64,000 nt of DNA. It comes from Chthonomonas sp. UBA2017 (lineage in GTDB: Bacteria; Armatimonadota; Fimbriimonadia; Fimbriimonadales; Fimbriimonadaceae). The DNA is taken from the NCBI GenBank assembly GCA_002335425.1, contig DDCB01000017.1, positions 40,236-104,235 on the forward strand, given 5' to 3'. Position numbers and translations under genes: made by a program. Of the stretch, positions 1-8,696 are shown piece after piece; position 1 is the stretch's first letter; each line of letters starts with the position of its first letter. The notes under the pieces are model-generated. The model saw nothing but the letters and a program-made list of their open reading frames with translations. It searched no databases and had not been told where the DNA came from.

Positions 1-282
1 AGGCTCCGCTACGACCAGCTGATGAGCCTGGGTTGGAAGACTCTGCTTCCGGTGGCGGTGGCGAACTTTATCGTCGTGGCGATCTGGATCATGTGCACCC
101 GACTTTACGGGCCCGCGGGCGGGTTTGCGGCGGGCGGGGCGGCGATCTTGCTGCTGGTGGTGCTGTATCTGAACTGGATGAACGCGAACAAGAAGAACTT
201 CCCCGCGCTCAGCTCGCGCGAAATCGAGCTCGTCAGCGGCCAAGTGCCCGAGCGGCGAGGGATCAAGATGGTGGATGGATAA
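1..282 (+). CDS. nuoH: NADH-quinone oxidoreductase subunit H, C-terminal part (5' truncated)
   Basis: Only the last 93 codons lie in the window; the frame is open from base 1. The first visible residues, RLRYDQLMSLGWKTLLP, match the conserved end of NuoH (usually RxRYDQLMxLGWKxxLP), the membrane subunit of complex I that contributes to the quinone site. After this motif the chain continues through two hydrophobic stretches and a charged tail ending in KMVDG, which is longer than the usual NuoH end and may be an extra helix. nuoJ follows 39 nt later. The nuoI gene that commonly sits between H and J is absent here. Confidence 0.9.
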   Translation, partial: RLRYDQLMSLGWKTLLPVAVANFIVVAIWIMCTRLYGPAGGFAAGGAAILLLVVLYLNWMNANKKNFPALSSREIELVSGQVPERRGIKMVDG

Positions 283-321
283 ACCGATGGCGGGGAATCG
301 ACATTGCAAGGAGCAGGCTTC

Positions 322-834
322 ATGACCAGCGCACAGATCACGTTCTTGATTTTGGCGGGCATCGCCGCGATCAGCGCGATTGGGGTGGTGGCTTTGAACA
401 GTCCCGTTCGGAGCGCCTTGGTTCTCGTCGTGAACTTCTTTGTCCTGGCGTTCCTTTACTTTTCGCTCGGAGCGCAGCTCTTGGGGATCACCCAGATCTT
501 GGTGTATGCCGGTGCGATCATGGTCCTCTTCTTGTTCGTGATCATGCTTTTGAACCTGGGGAATACGAACTCGGCGATTCAAAAGAAAGACGGCAAGCCT
601 CTTATCGGCATCATTTGCGGGATCGGGCTCTTCGGCCTCATCGCCTCGCAGATCATATTGCCGATGGGTCCTCGTGGGCAAACTGCGGGGGCGGCCCCGG
701 GCTACGGGAGCCCGCAAGCCGTCGGCTACACGTTGTTCACAAACTACGCGTGGGCGTTTGAAATCACTTCGATCTTGCTCCTGGTCGGGATCGTTGGCTC
801 GATCCTGTTGGCAAAGAGAAGGTTGAAATCGTGA
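322..834 (+). CDS. nuoJ: NADH-quinone oxidoreductase subunit J
   Basis: A 170-residue membrane protein with about five hydrophobic helices and the NuoJ-type pattern near residues 20-75 (VVALNSPVRSALVLV, then QILVYAGAIMVLFLFVIML). NuoJ belongs to the proton-pumping arm of complex I. ATG at 322 is preferred over the upstream in-frame TTG at 304 because AAGGAG (308-313) lies 8 nt before it. The stop codon overlaps the GTG start of the next small gene (GTGA), which suggests translational coupling. Length is normal for the family. Confidence 0.93.
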   Translation: MTSAQITFLILAGIAAISAIGVVALNSPVRSALVLVVNFFVLAFLYFSLGAQLLGITQILVYAGAIMVLFLFVIMLLNLGNTNSAIQKKDGKPLIGIICGIGLFGLIASQIILPMGPRGQTAGAAPGYGSPQAVGYTLFTNYAWAFEITSILLLVGIVGSILLAKRRLKS

Positions 835-1034
835 AGAAGCAGTCCATAGTATTGTTCCTGGTTCTCTGTGGCGGCATCGCGCTGCTCGCTTTTGGCACCA
901 GCCTTCGCGGGGGGCCCGCGACGGAGGAGCGTGAGAGTCCGGTCTGGCGGATCGTCCAAGGAGCCGGAGTGATGCTGATCGCGGGTAGCTTTGTGATCTG
1001 GGGATTGGCCACCTTTGGAGGCAAGCGAAGTTGA
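831..1034 (+). CDS. Small two-helix membrane protein inside the nuo operon
   Basis: A 67-residue protein starting at GTG 831, which overlaps the nuoJ stop. It has two hydrophobic segments (about residues 5-25 and 43-62) separated by a short polar loop (roughly GGPATEERESPVWR). I recognise no family. It is real by context: it overlaps nuoJ at its start and nuoK at its end, and its last codons carry the GGAGG (1017-1021) that serves nuoK. Its position suggests an accessory subunit or assembly factor of complex I, but this is inference from the operon only. Confidence 0.7.
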   Translation: MKKQSIVLFLVLCGGIALLAFGTSLRGGPATEERESPVWRIVQGAGVMLIAGSFVIWGLATFGGKRS

Positions 1035-1375
1035 GCGGCGTGCCGATGACCTGGTATCTGATGCTGGGGGCCTTCATGTTTACGTGCGGGGCGGTGGGAG
1101 TGATTGTCCGCCGGAATCCGGTCGTGGTCTTCATGTGCATCGAGCTCATGCTGAACGCCGTGAACCTGACTTTTTTGACTTTCGCGGCGTATTCGCCGAG
1201 CCTGTTGCCGCTGGGGCCTGAACTCACCCAGAGTTGGATGTCGGGGCAGATGATGGTGATCTTTGTGATGGCGGTCGCTGCGGCCGAAGTCGCGGTCGGA
1301 CTCGGGATCATCATGGCCATTTATCGACTGCGCGATGAGGTCGATCTGGACAGCATGAGTGCGATGCGAGGCTAA
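1031..1375 (+). CDS. nuoK: NADH-quinone oxidoreductase subunit K
   Basis: NuoK-like protein of up to 114 residues with three transmembrane helices. It has the typical motifs: WYLMLGAFMFTCGAVGVIVRR, then a membrane-buried glutamate in VFMCIELMLNAVNLTF, then VMAVAAAEVAVGLGI with the second conserved glutamate; both glutamates are implicated in proton transfer in this family. I use TTG 1031, which overlaps the preceding stop, because GGAGG at 1017-1021 is 9 nt upstream. GTG 1040 and ATG 1046 are alternatives that would better match the usual family N-terminus. Confidence 0.92.
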   Translation: MSGVPMTWYLMLGAFMFTCGAVGVIVRRNPVVVFMCIELMLNAVNLTFLTFAAYSPSLLPLGPELTQSWMSGQMMVIFVMAVAAAEVAVGLGIIMAIYRLRDEVDLDSMSAMRG

Positions 1376-1436
1376 ACGAGGCAAGGAATGAACGAGACGA
1401 CTTCAATGACGACCTGCTCGGTGCCGGAGGAACGGC

Positions 1437-3650
1437 ATGCCTAACGTCCCCTTGGAAATGATTTGGTGGGTCTTGGGCCTGCCGCTCATCGGTTTTCTGC
1501 TTCAAGCCTTTTTGGGCAAAAAGATCATCGACACTCTCGGGCATCGCTACGGCAAGAAGATTGTCGGGACGATGGCGGTCTTGCCGATTGCGGCGGCCTT
1601 CTTGCTTGGGATTGGGATCACGGCGAACCTGGCTCAGTTTCCGCCTGGCGAGCGCAATGTCGTCTTAACCCTCTTTTCTTGGATCGAGATCATGAGCATC
1701 AAGATCCCGTTCGAGGTGGTGGTGGACCCGCTGTCGATGACGATGGTCCTGATCATCACCGGAATCGGCTCGCTGATCCACCTTTATGCGACTGGGTACA
1801 TGGGCGACGAAAAGGACTACAGCCGGTTCTTTACGTACCTGAACCTCTTTATCGCGTGCATGCTGATCTTGGTGCTCGGCAACAACTTGGCTTTGCTCTT
1901 CATCGGCTGGGAGGGGGTCGGCGTCTGTTCGTATCTCCTGATCGGGTTCTGGTTTAAGGACCTCAATAACTCGCGGGCTGCGAACAAAGCGTTCATCGTC
2001 AACCGGATCGGCGACGTCGGTCTGACGCTCGGGATGTTTATCCTCGTGCTGATGATGGCGGGGAATGCCGAACGCCTGGGTCTGACCGATGGTCGTTGGC
2101 TCAGCTACGACGTGTTGCTCCCGAACATGGTCGAAGTATTCAAAGACCAGCCGTTTCTGACTGCGACCGTGGCGCTTCTGCTTTTTGTGGGGGCTTGTGG
2201 CAAGTCGGCTCAGTTTCCCCTCTACCTTTGGCTCCCGGACGCGATGGCGGGCCCGACTCCAGTTTCGGCGCTCATTCACGCCGCGACCATGGTCACCGCC
2301 GGCGTCTTTTTGCTGAACCGAATGAGCGTGCTCTTCGAGCTCTCCCCGTTCGCCAGCGCGATCATCGCCATCATCGGCGCGTTTACGGCGCTCTTTGCCG
2401 CGCTCATCGCCTTTGGTCAGACCGACATCAAGAAAGTCTTGGCCTATTCGACGGTGTCCCAGCTCGGGTTTATGTTCATCGCATGCGGCGCGGGAGCTTA
2501 CTGGGCGGGCATGTTCCACGTCACGACCCACGCGTTCTTTAAGGCGCTCCTCTTCTTGGGTGCGGGCGCGGTCATTTACGCCATGGCCCACGAGCAAGAC
2601 ATGCGTAAGTACGGGAACTTGCTGAAGTATCTCCCCATCACCGGCGCCTGTATGCTCGTGGCTTGGGTCGCCATTTCGGGCCTAGCGGTGCCCTTCCTCT
2701 TTGGATTTGCGGGCTTCTACTCCAAAGAAACGATTCTTGGCGGAGCCTTGGCGGGCCAACACGCGATTGCGGGCGGAATCAACTTGGGCATGATCGCGGG
2801 TTGGGTCGGTCTGCTCGTAGCGATGCTCACGGCCTTCTACATGACTCGCATGACCTGGATGACCTTTTTTGGCAAGCAGGAACGATGGCGACTCGCCGAC
2901 GGGCCGAGTCATGACCACGGGGACTCTCACCACGCGGACCACGAGGCCCACGACGAAAATGCTCATCACGCCCATGAGGACCACGGGCCGGATGTCCACG
3001 GCTTTTTCTATACCGAGGCCGAGATGGCGCGTCGAGCCGAACTCGAAGAGCACGATCATCACCACGACATCGAGCCGACTCACGAACCGAAAGAGGTCGG
3101 ACCGGCGATGTGGATTCCGCTGGCCGTCTTGGGCGTTCTCAGTGTGATCGGAGGCTGGTTCCTTTACAGCGGTGACCGATTCAAGAAGTGGCTCTATCCC
3201 AACGGGCTCACCGTTCTGCCGCCCGAAGTCGTGCCGAAATACCCCGAATGGGAGACCCTCCTGATGTTCCTCTCGATCGGAGCCGCGCTCGCCGGAGTGT
3301 TGTTAGGCTGGCACTTCTACAAGAAGGGGCTGCCGGAGCGCGAAGGTTGGGACCTTGCCAAGTGGCATCCTTTCCGCAGGGCGGCGGCAAATCAGTTTCA
3401 CTACGACCAGAAGATGGTGGACGGCTCGCTCAAGGGCGGCGCGCAGCTGGGCGAGATGCTCAACCGGACCGACAAAGGCTTCATCGACGGGATGGTCAAC
3501 GGCATCGCCTGGCTCACCGGTCTCTTTGGAAATCTGCTGAAGAGATTCCAAACCGGCAATGTTCGCTGGTACGCGGCGATGATGCTCCTCGGAGGAATCG
3601 GGGTGTTGGGCTACCTCTGGTGGGTGGCTCTGAAGTTGGGGGGCGCATAA
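1437..3650 (+). CDS. nuoL: NADH-quinone oxidoreductase subunit L
   Basis: A 737-residue antiporter-like complex I subunit with the family core, including IGWEGVGVCSYLLIGFW (about residues 157-173), PLYLWLPDAMAGPTPVSALIHAATMVTAGVFL (about 261-292) and the lateral-helix C-terminal region. CGGAGG (1425-1430) lies 6 nt before the ATG. Between about residues 488 and 549 there is a loop with 16 histidines among Asp/Glu residues, not part of the usual core and possibly metal-binding. The length is above the usual ~610-650 residues, largely because of this loop. The gene lies 61 nt after nuoK and 3 nt before nuoM. Confidence 0.96.
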   Translation: MPNVPLEMIWWVLGLPLIGFLLQAFLGKKIIDTLGHRYGKKIVGTMAVLPIAAAFLLGIGITANLAQFPPGERNVVLTLFSWIEIMSIKIPFEVVVDPLSMTMVLIITGIGSLIHLYATGYMGDEKDYSRFFTYLNLFIACMLILVLGNNLALLFIGWEGVGVCSYLLIGFWFKDLNNSRAANKAFIVNRIGDVGLTLGMFILVLMMAGNAERLGLTDGRWLSYDVLLPNMVEVFKDQPFLTATVALLLFVGACGKSAQFPLYLWLPDAMAGPTPVSALIHAATMVTAGVFLLNRMSVLFELSPFASAIIAIIGAFTALFAALIAFGQTDIKKVLAYSTVSQLGFMFIACGAGAYWAGMFHVTTHAFFKALLFLGAGAVIYAMAHEQDMRKYGNLLKYLPITGACMLVAWVAISGLAVPFLFGFAGFYSKETILGGALAGQHAIAGGINLGMIAGWVGLLVAMLTAFYMTRMTWMTFFGKQERWRLADGPSHDHGDSHHADHEAHDENAHHAHEDHGPDVHGFFYTEAEMARRAELEEHDHHHDIEPTHEPKEVGPAMWIPLAVLGVLSVIGGWFLYSGDRFKKWLYPNGLTVLPPEVVPKYPEWETLLMFLSIGAALAGVLLGWHFYKKGLPEREGWDLAKWHPFRRAAANQFHYDQKMVDGSLKGGAQLGEMLNRTDKGFIDGMVNGIAWLTGLFGNLLKRFQTGNVRWYAAMMLLGGIGVLGYLWWVALKLGGA

Positions 3651-3653
3651 ACG

Positions 3654-5459
3654 ATGGAAACAACAACCGGATTTGGGCTCCTGAGCCTGGTGACCTTCTT
3701 GCCCCTGATCGGGGCGATTCTGCTGATGTGCATTCCTCAGCAGTTCGAGAAGTTCCACAAGGTCATGGCGATGAGCATCACCATCGCGACCTTTATCATC
3801 AGCCTCCAGATTCTCAACGTTTTTGAATCTCGTTCTTTCCATTTCCAGCTGGTGGAGTTCATCCCATGGATCAAGCAGTGGGGCTTGCATTATCGGGTGG
3901 GGATCGACGGGATCAGCTTGTGGCTGGTCTTGCTGACCACGTTCTTGACGGTCGTTGCCACGACTTTTAGCCTGTACGTCAACAAGCGGGTCAAGGCCTA
4001 CATGATCATGCTGTTGCTCCTGGAGACGTCGATGCTCGGCGTCTTTGTGAGTCTCGATCTGATCTTGTTCTATGCGTTCTTCGAGGCCTCCCTGATCCCG
4101 ATGGCTCTGATGATTTGGATCTGGGGCGGCGAGCGGCGAAACTACGCGGCGATCAAGTTCTTCATCTTCACCTTTGTCGGGTCCATCTTCATGCTGATCG
4201 GCATGATCGCCCTCTTCTTGCTCCATAAAGATGCGACTGGAATCGCAAGCTTCAGCCTGATCGACATTCAAGATGCGGTCGCGACGGGCAAGCTTTGGGA
4301 AGGAGCAGAGAACCTGCATGCGCTCCAAGGTCTTCTCTTCTGGGCGTTTGCGGTGGCGTTCATCGTCAAATGTCCGATGTTTCCGGTCCATACTTGGCTT
4401 CCCGACGCCCACGTCGAGGCGCCGACCGCCGGCTCCATCATCCTGGCTGGCGTTCTCCTGAAGATGGGCACGTACGGGATGTTGCGGTTCTGTTTGCCGC
4501 TCTTTCCGGATGTCTTGCCGAACAACGTGTTCTGGCTGATGTTGCTCGCCACCATCGGCATCATCTATGGAGCGATCGTCGCCGCGGTCCAGCCGGACGT
4601 AAAGAAGCTGGTCGCATACTCCTCGGTCGCCCACATGGGGTTTGTGGTCCTTGGCATCTTCTCGTTGAGCCACACCGGAATGCAGGGCGGCGCGATGCAG
4701 CAGTTGAACCACGGCATCAGCACCGGCGCTCTCTTCCTTCTGATCGGGTTGATCTATGAGCGTCGCCACACCCGAATGTTCAAGGACTTCGGCGGGCTGA
4801 AATCTCAGATGCCGATCTTTTCCGCGCTCTTCTTGATCATCATGCTCAGTAGCGTCGGCTTGCCTGGCACGAACGGATTCATCGGCGAGTTCCTCGCCCT
4901 GATGGGGGCGTTTGAGAGCGGCTTCAGCGGGGTCATGGGCTTCTCTTGGTGGCTGCCTGCCATCGCCGCGACGGGCGTGATTCTCGCGGCGGTCTACCTG
5001 CTTTGGATGTTCCAAAAGATGTTCTACGGGTCGAATTCCAACCCCGAAAACAAGCGGCTGAAAGACCTGAAGCCTTGGGAAATCGCCTTGGTCGGTACGC
5101 TCGTCGTGTTTGTCTTCTGGGGCGGCCTGTATCCCAACACGTTCTTGAAGCCGATGGAGTCTTCGATCGCCGCGACCCGCCTCATGGCCCTGGGCGGCGT
5201 GAACGGGCGACCCAGTTGGAAAAACCTCAACCACGAAGTGGACCCCAAAGGGAACTTGGTTCAAGTCTCGCCGCGGGCTCCGGGGGGCTCGCTCTTGCCT
5301 TACACCGTCGAGCGGATCGTGACGCCTGCGCAATTGCACCATCGTTACGATCCCCCCGATATGGACCGCGTGCCCCGGCAGGGCCCACCCCAAATCCAAG
5401 GCAATCGGGACCTTCCACCCGCCGTTGCATTGAATTCAGGAGGCCCTTCGACCCCATGA
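3654..5459 (+). CDS. nuoM: NADH-quinone oxidoreductase subunit M
   Basis: A 601-residue antiporter-like subunit of complex I. Family signatures include LIPMALMIWIWGG (the conserved glutamate helix lies just before it, in FYAFFEASLIP), KCPMFPVHTWLPDAHVEAPTAGSIILAGVLLKMGTYG, and SSVAHMGFVVLGIF. The core should end near residue 510. The last ~90 residues form a polar, Pro/Gly-rich tail without clear membrane segments, which is unusual. The gene begins 3 nt after nuoL and its stop overlaps the next start codon (ATGA at 5456-5459). Confidence 0.95.
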   Translation: METTTGFGLLSLVTFLPLIGAILLMCIPQQFEKFHKVMAMSITIATFIISLQILNVFESRSFHFQLVEFIPWIKQWGLHYRVGIDGISLWLVLLTTFLTVVATTFSLYVNKRVKAYMIMLLLLETSMLGVFVSLDLILFYAFFEASLIPMALMIWIWGGERRNYAAIKFFIFTFVGSIFMLIGMIALFLLHKDATGIASFSLIDIQDAVATGKLWEGAENLHALQGLLFWAFAVAFIVKCPMFPVHTWLPDAHVEAPTAGSIILAGVLLKMGTYGMLRFCLPLFPDVLPNNVFWLMLLATIGIIYGAIVAAVQPDVKKLVAYSSVAHMGFVVLGIFSLSHTGMQGGAMQQLNHGISTGALFLLIGLIYERRHTRMFKDFGGLKSQMPIFSALFLIIMLSSVGLPGTNGFIGEFLALMGAFESGFSGVMGFSWWLPAIAATGVILAAVYLLWMFQKMFYGSNSNPENKRLKDLKPWEIALVGTLVVFVFWGGLYPNTFLKPMESSIAATRLMALGGVNGRPSWKNLNHEVDPKGNLVQVSPRAPGGSLLPYTVERIVTPAQLHHRYDPPDMDRVPRQGPPQIQGNRDLPPAVALNSGGPSTP

Positions 5460-6115
5460 CCGGGCGAGAACGACTCGTTGCCGCTTCGCGCGGAGGAGAT
5501 CTCGATTGCCAACCCATCGTCGTCTGGTCCGAGTCGCCCGGGCATGTCGCCGACGGCATTTGCGTGTCGATGGCCGGCCTCCAAGACGCGCTTCGGACCC
5601 ATCCAGATCAGGCCGTGCTGGGCGAAATTCTGAGCCCCATCGGGCGGGCCGCATATTTTGGCCTGGACCTCGTGCAGATTCTGCGAGACGATCCCGAACG
5701 AGGCTCCGAAGAGCTTCAGAAGATCGCGGACGATGTTCGCCGTGGGATTGAGCGGGCGCTCGACCTGGGCGCCGACGGGATTTTCTATCGACTGATCGGC
5801 GCGATGCCCGCCATGACGACCCCGATGGAGTACGGCGGCCACTTTTTAGAGGTCGATCGCGAGCTTTTGAGCACCGCCCAGGGCGCTCGCATCAATCTCC
5901 TTTGGATCGAAGGGGACGACGAGCCGTATCTGGACTTTGTCAGCGACCTCCCCGCCTCGCTCTTGGGGTGGGACGTCGTCAGCACCGGCATCGAGATCGC
6001 CAAGGTGCGCTCGATGCGAACCGGCGCGCTGTGTGGTCCCGATGCGCAAGCTGATGTCTATTTCACTTCGTCTTTCGACGAAGCGGCCCGACTCCGTGAG
6101 AACCGACCCGCATGA
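5456..6115 (+). CDS. Uroporphyrinogen-decarboxylase-like protein, short form
   Basis: A 219-residue soluble protein resembling the URO-D (HemE/MtaA) TIM-barrel family: MTGRERLVAASRG at the start, ALDLGADGIFY in the middle, and LLWIEGDDEPYLDFVSDLPASLLGWD, which resembles the URO-D stretch before the DYPVDALNW-type motif. True URO-D enzymes are about 340 residues, and the N-terminal arginine-rich substrate motif (FMRQAGR) is missing, so haem synthesis activity is doubtful. It overlaps nuoM at its start and nuoN at its end (both ATGA). AGGAGG at 5438-5443 is 12 nt upstream. Its role in a complex I operon is unknown. Confidence 0.72.
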   Translation: MTGRERLVAASRGGDLDCQPIVVWSESPGHVADGICVSMAGLQDALRTHPDQAVLGEILSPIGRAAYFGLDLVQILRDDPERGSEELQKIADDVRRGIERALDLGADGIFYRLIGAMPAMTTPMEYGGHFLEVDRELLSTAQGARINLLWIEGDDEPYLDFVSDLPASLLGWDVVSTGIEIAKVRSMRTGALCGPDAQADVYFTSSFDEAARLRENRPA

Positions 6116-7848
6116 ATCTTGATCAGTTTAAGGTAGCTCCGCCCAGCGTCGATTGGATCACGCTGTTGCCCGTCATTTTGGTGGCGAGCACTGGCCTGGT
6201 CGCTCTTTTGATTGAGATGTTTCGTCCGAAGCAGACGAACGTCGCGATCATTTGGACCAGCCTGATCGGCCTGGGAGTGGCGGCTGGCAGCCTGATCTTG
6301 CAGATGGGCCAGCCCTCGGGAGACACCTTTGCGGGCATGGCTTTGCGCGACCCGGCCAGCCTGGTCCTGCAACTCGTGCTGGTCGGAGTCTGCTTCTTCA
6401 CGTTCTTTTTCAGCGAGAGTTACCTGCGCGAACGCCGTATCCCCTTTGGCGAATTTTATCCCCTCGCGCTTTGGTCGACGGCCGGCGGAATGATCATGGT
6501 GAGCACCGAAAACCTGCTCATGCTGTTCATCGGGCTCGAAGTCCTGTCGATCTCGCTCTATGTGATGGCGGGCATGGCTCGACAGGAGTCCAAGTCTGAA
6601 GAGTCGGCGATCAAGTACTTCTTGCTCGGAGCGTTCGCGAGTGCGTTCTTGCTCTACGGGATCGCGCTGGTCTATGGGGCGACCGGGAGCCTTCATCTTG
6701 ACCAGATTGCGCGGGCCTACGCCCTCAATGACGGCCTCACCGAGAAGCTCCTGATTTTTGGAGTCGGGTTCATGCTGGTCGGCCTTGGGTTCAAAGCGGC
6801 CCTTGTGCCGTTCCACCAATGGGCTCCCGACGTTTATCAGGGCGCGCCCACCAATGTGACCGGATTCATGGCGGCGGCGGCGAAGGTTGCGGCGATCGGG
6901 GCGCTCTATCGAGTCCTTTCGGGGGCGGTTGACCTGAGCGGAACTTGGATGCCGCTCCTGATCATCATCGCCATTCTGACGATGACGATCCCGAACCTGA
7001 TCGCGTGCCAACAAAAGAACGTCAAGCGGATCTTAGGATATTCGTCGATCGCGAACGCCGGATACATTTTGGTCGGCCTCTTGGCCCACCTTCAATCGCC
7101 CGACAAAATCGGGATCGAAACGACAGTCTTCTTCTTGGTCAGCTACGCGCTGGTGACGATCGGGATGTTTGCGCTGCTGACGCTGAACGCCCGCGACGGC
7201 AAGGAAGGCACCGAGCTGAGCGACTTCTACGGGCTTTGGAATCGACACCCCCTCGCGGCCGGACTGATGGTGCTGTTCGTGGCGTCTCTGATCGGGATCC
7301 CGATCACCGGCGGATTTTTTGCTAAGCTCGGCATCTTTAACGACGCCGTGAACGCCGGCCTGACGCTGCTCGCGATTGTCTTGGCGATCAATTCGGCGAT
7401 CAGTTGTTACTACTACCTTGGTATCGTTCGAGCCGCGTTTGTGGCCGAAGAGACCCGGCCGCAACCGCTCGGGTCAACCATGCCGCCCGGGTTGCGGTTT
7501 ACCGGGATCGCTTGCGCCGTAGGTGTCCTGGGCATCTCGTTCTTCCTCACTCCGATTCAGGCTTACTTGAGCGGCAAAGACCCCAACGCCTGGACGAATC
7601 CCCCCGCGACCGCCAGCACGGGGCCGAGCGAGAACCTTTCGAGTTCGACGACGAACCCTTCCCCAGACCCTGACCCTGACCAAGATCCTGCCCTGACCAA
7701 TCCTGGCGAGGCTCCGCCCGACCAGCCCCCGGCCGACCAGCCCCCAGTAGCCGAGCCGGACGAGCAGTCGCCTCAGGAATCTTCTGGGGAAGCTGCAGGG
7801 GAGTCCGAAGGCACCGGCCCAGCCGCGAACCCGGCCCCCAGTCGATGA
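6112..7848 (+). CDS. nuoN: NADH-quinone oxidoreductase subunit N
   Basis: A 578-residue antiporter-like complex I subunit. It shows LLMLFIGLEVLSISLYVMAG (conserved glutamate), ALVPFHQWAPDVYQGAPTNVTGFMAAAAKVAA, and YSSIANAGYILVGLL. The start codon overlaps the preceding stop (ATGA). After about residue 500 the membrane core ends and a tail of ~75 residues follows that is almost entirely Pro, Asp, Glu, Ser, Thr and Gln (for example DPDPDQDPAL and PPDQPPADQPP), an odd addition for NuoN that is probably disordered. Confidence 0.95.
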   Translation: MNLDQFKVAPPSVDWITLLPVILVASTGLVALLIEMFRPKQTNVAIIWTSLIGLGVAAGSLILQMGQPSGDTFAGMALRDPASLVLQLVLVGVCFFTFFFSESYLRERRIPFGEFYPLALWSTAGGMIMVSTENLLMLFIGLEVLSISLYVMAGMARQESKSEESAIKYFLLGAFASAFLLYGIALVYGATGSLHLDQIARAYALNDGLTEKLLIFGVGFMLVGLGFKAALVPFHQWAPDVYQGAPTNVTGFMAAAAKVAAIGALYRVLSGAVDLSGTWMPLLIIIAILTMTIPNLIACQQKNVKRILGYSSIANAGYILVGLLAHLQSPDKIGIETTVFFLVSYALVTIGMFALLTLNARDGKEGTELSDFYGLWNRHPLAAGLMVLFVASLIGIPITGGFFAKLGIFNDAVNAGLTLLAIVLAINSAISCYYYLGIVRAAFVAEETRPQPLGSTMPPGLRFTGIACAVGVLGISFFLTPIQAYLSGKDPNAWTNPPATASTGPSENLSSSTTNPSPDPDPDQDPALTNPGEAPPDQPPADQPPVAEPDEQSPQESSGEAAGESEGTGPAANPAPSR

Positions 7849-8696
7849 AGCTCGGACTGAGCATGTGGAGTGCGGTCCATCTGGTCAAAGACCAGTCCAT
7901 GGACCAGGTTGGATTCATTCGCTGGGCCCAGGAGCTCCAGGTGGATGGGGTCGAGCTGTTGGACTTCTTTCACTCGGGAGCAGCTGAGGAGTCTGAGCAG
8001 GTCCAGGAAGCCCTCCGGGAGGCTGAGCTCCCGTGCTCGGTTTTTTCTGTCTCGAACAATTTTGCCAAGCCCGACGCCGGCGACCGACACCAAGCCCGAG
8101 AGCGAATTCTCTCCGGCCTCGATCGGGCGCACCAGTACGGCGCTTCGATCATCCGGGTCTTCGGAGGCGACGATCACGAGAGAAAGATCACTCTGGATGA
8201 GGCGCGGCCATGGATCGTCGAAGGGTTAGCCCAAGCCAGCCGAGCCGCCCGAGAACGAGGTCTCCGGCTGGCCTTGGAGAACCACGGGTCGATGGCTGGG
8301 ACCAGCGCTCAGGTTCGAGGGATTATTGAGGAGGTGCGTCAACAGACCGGAGACGACACTCTCGGGGCGAATCTGGACACGGGGAATTTTGTACTTGTCG
8401 GCGAGGACTCGGTCCACGCGACCGAGCAGTTGGAAGGGCTGATCTCCATGGTTCACTTCAAGGACTTTGCGCCCGCGCCCCCAGGGTGGGACGGTTTTGC
8501 CTATCACTCTCTCAGCGGCGATCCGTTCGTCGGGACTGCCCTTGGCGAAGGGGCGGTGGATCTCCCTGGAGTCGTGCAGAAGCTCCGGTCCCAAGGATTT
8601 ACGGGCTGGTTGAACCTGGAGTATGAAGGTGCGGAGAGTGCCCGAACGGCCGTCCCTCGCTCCTTGGCTTTCGGGCGGTCGATTCTGGGCTCTTAG
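7845..8696 (+). CDS. Sugar phosphate isomerase/epimerase-like TIM-barrel protein
   Basis: A 283-residue protein of the AP-endonuclease-2/xylose-isomerase-like TIM-barrel superfamily. Typical pieces are VDGVELLDFF near residue 33, LRLALENHG (metal-ligand glutamate) in the middle, GANLDTGNFVL, MVHFKDFAP (His-Lys-Asp) and a final GWLNLEYEG strand. These give the Glu/Asp/His metal ligands expected for an isomerase or epimerase acting on a sugar or inositol derivative; the substrate cannot be read from sequence. Its ATG overlaps the nuoN stop, so it is probably the last gene of the nuo transcript. It ends with a 4-nt tail-to-tail overlap with the next minus-strand gene. Confidence 0.85.
   Translation: MKLGLSMWSAVHLVKDQSMDQVGFIRWAQELQVDGVELLDFFHSGAAEESEQVQEALREAELPCSVFSVSNNFAKPDAGDRHQARERILSGLDRAHQYGASIIRVFGGDDHERKITLDEARPWIVEGLAQASRAARERGLRLALENHGSMAGTSAQVRGIIEEVRQQTGDDTLGANLDTGNFVLVGEDSVHATEQLEGLISMVHFKDFAPAPPGWDGFAYHSLSGDPFVGTALGEGAVDLPGVVQKLRSQGFTGWLNLEYEGAESARTAVPRSLAFGRSILGS

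Noticed and set aside
1665..2597. A 310-codon minus-strand frame
   Set aside because: Antisense of nuoL; no recognisable protein features.
3303..5399. A 698-codon open frame on the minus strand
   Set aside because: It lies opposite nuoL and nuoM, has no family features, and its composition (Asp, Arg, Gln, His) is what antisense frames of GC-rich genes give.
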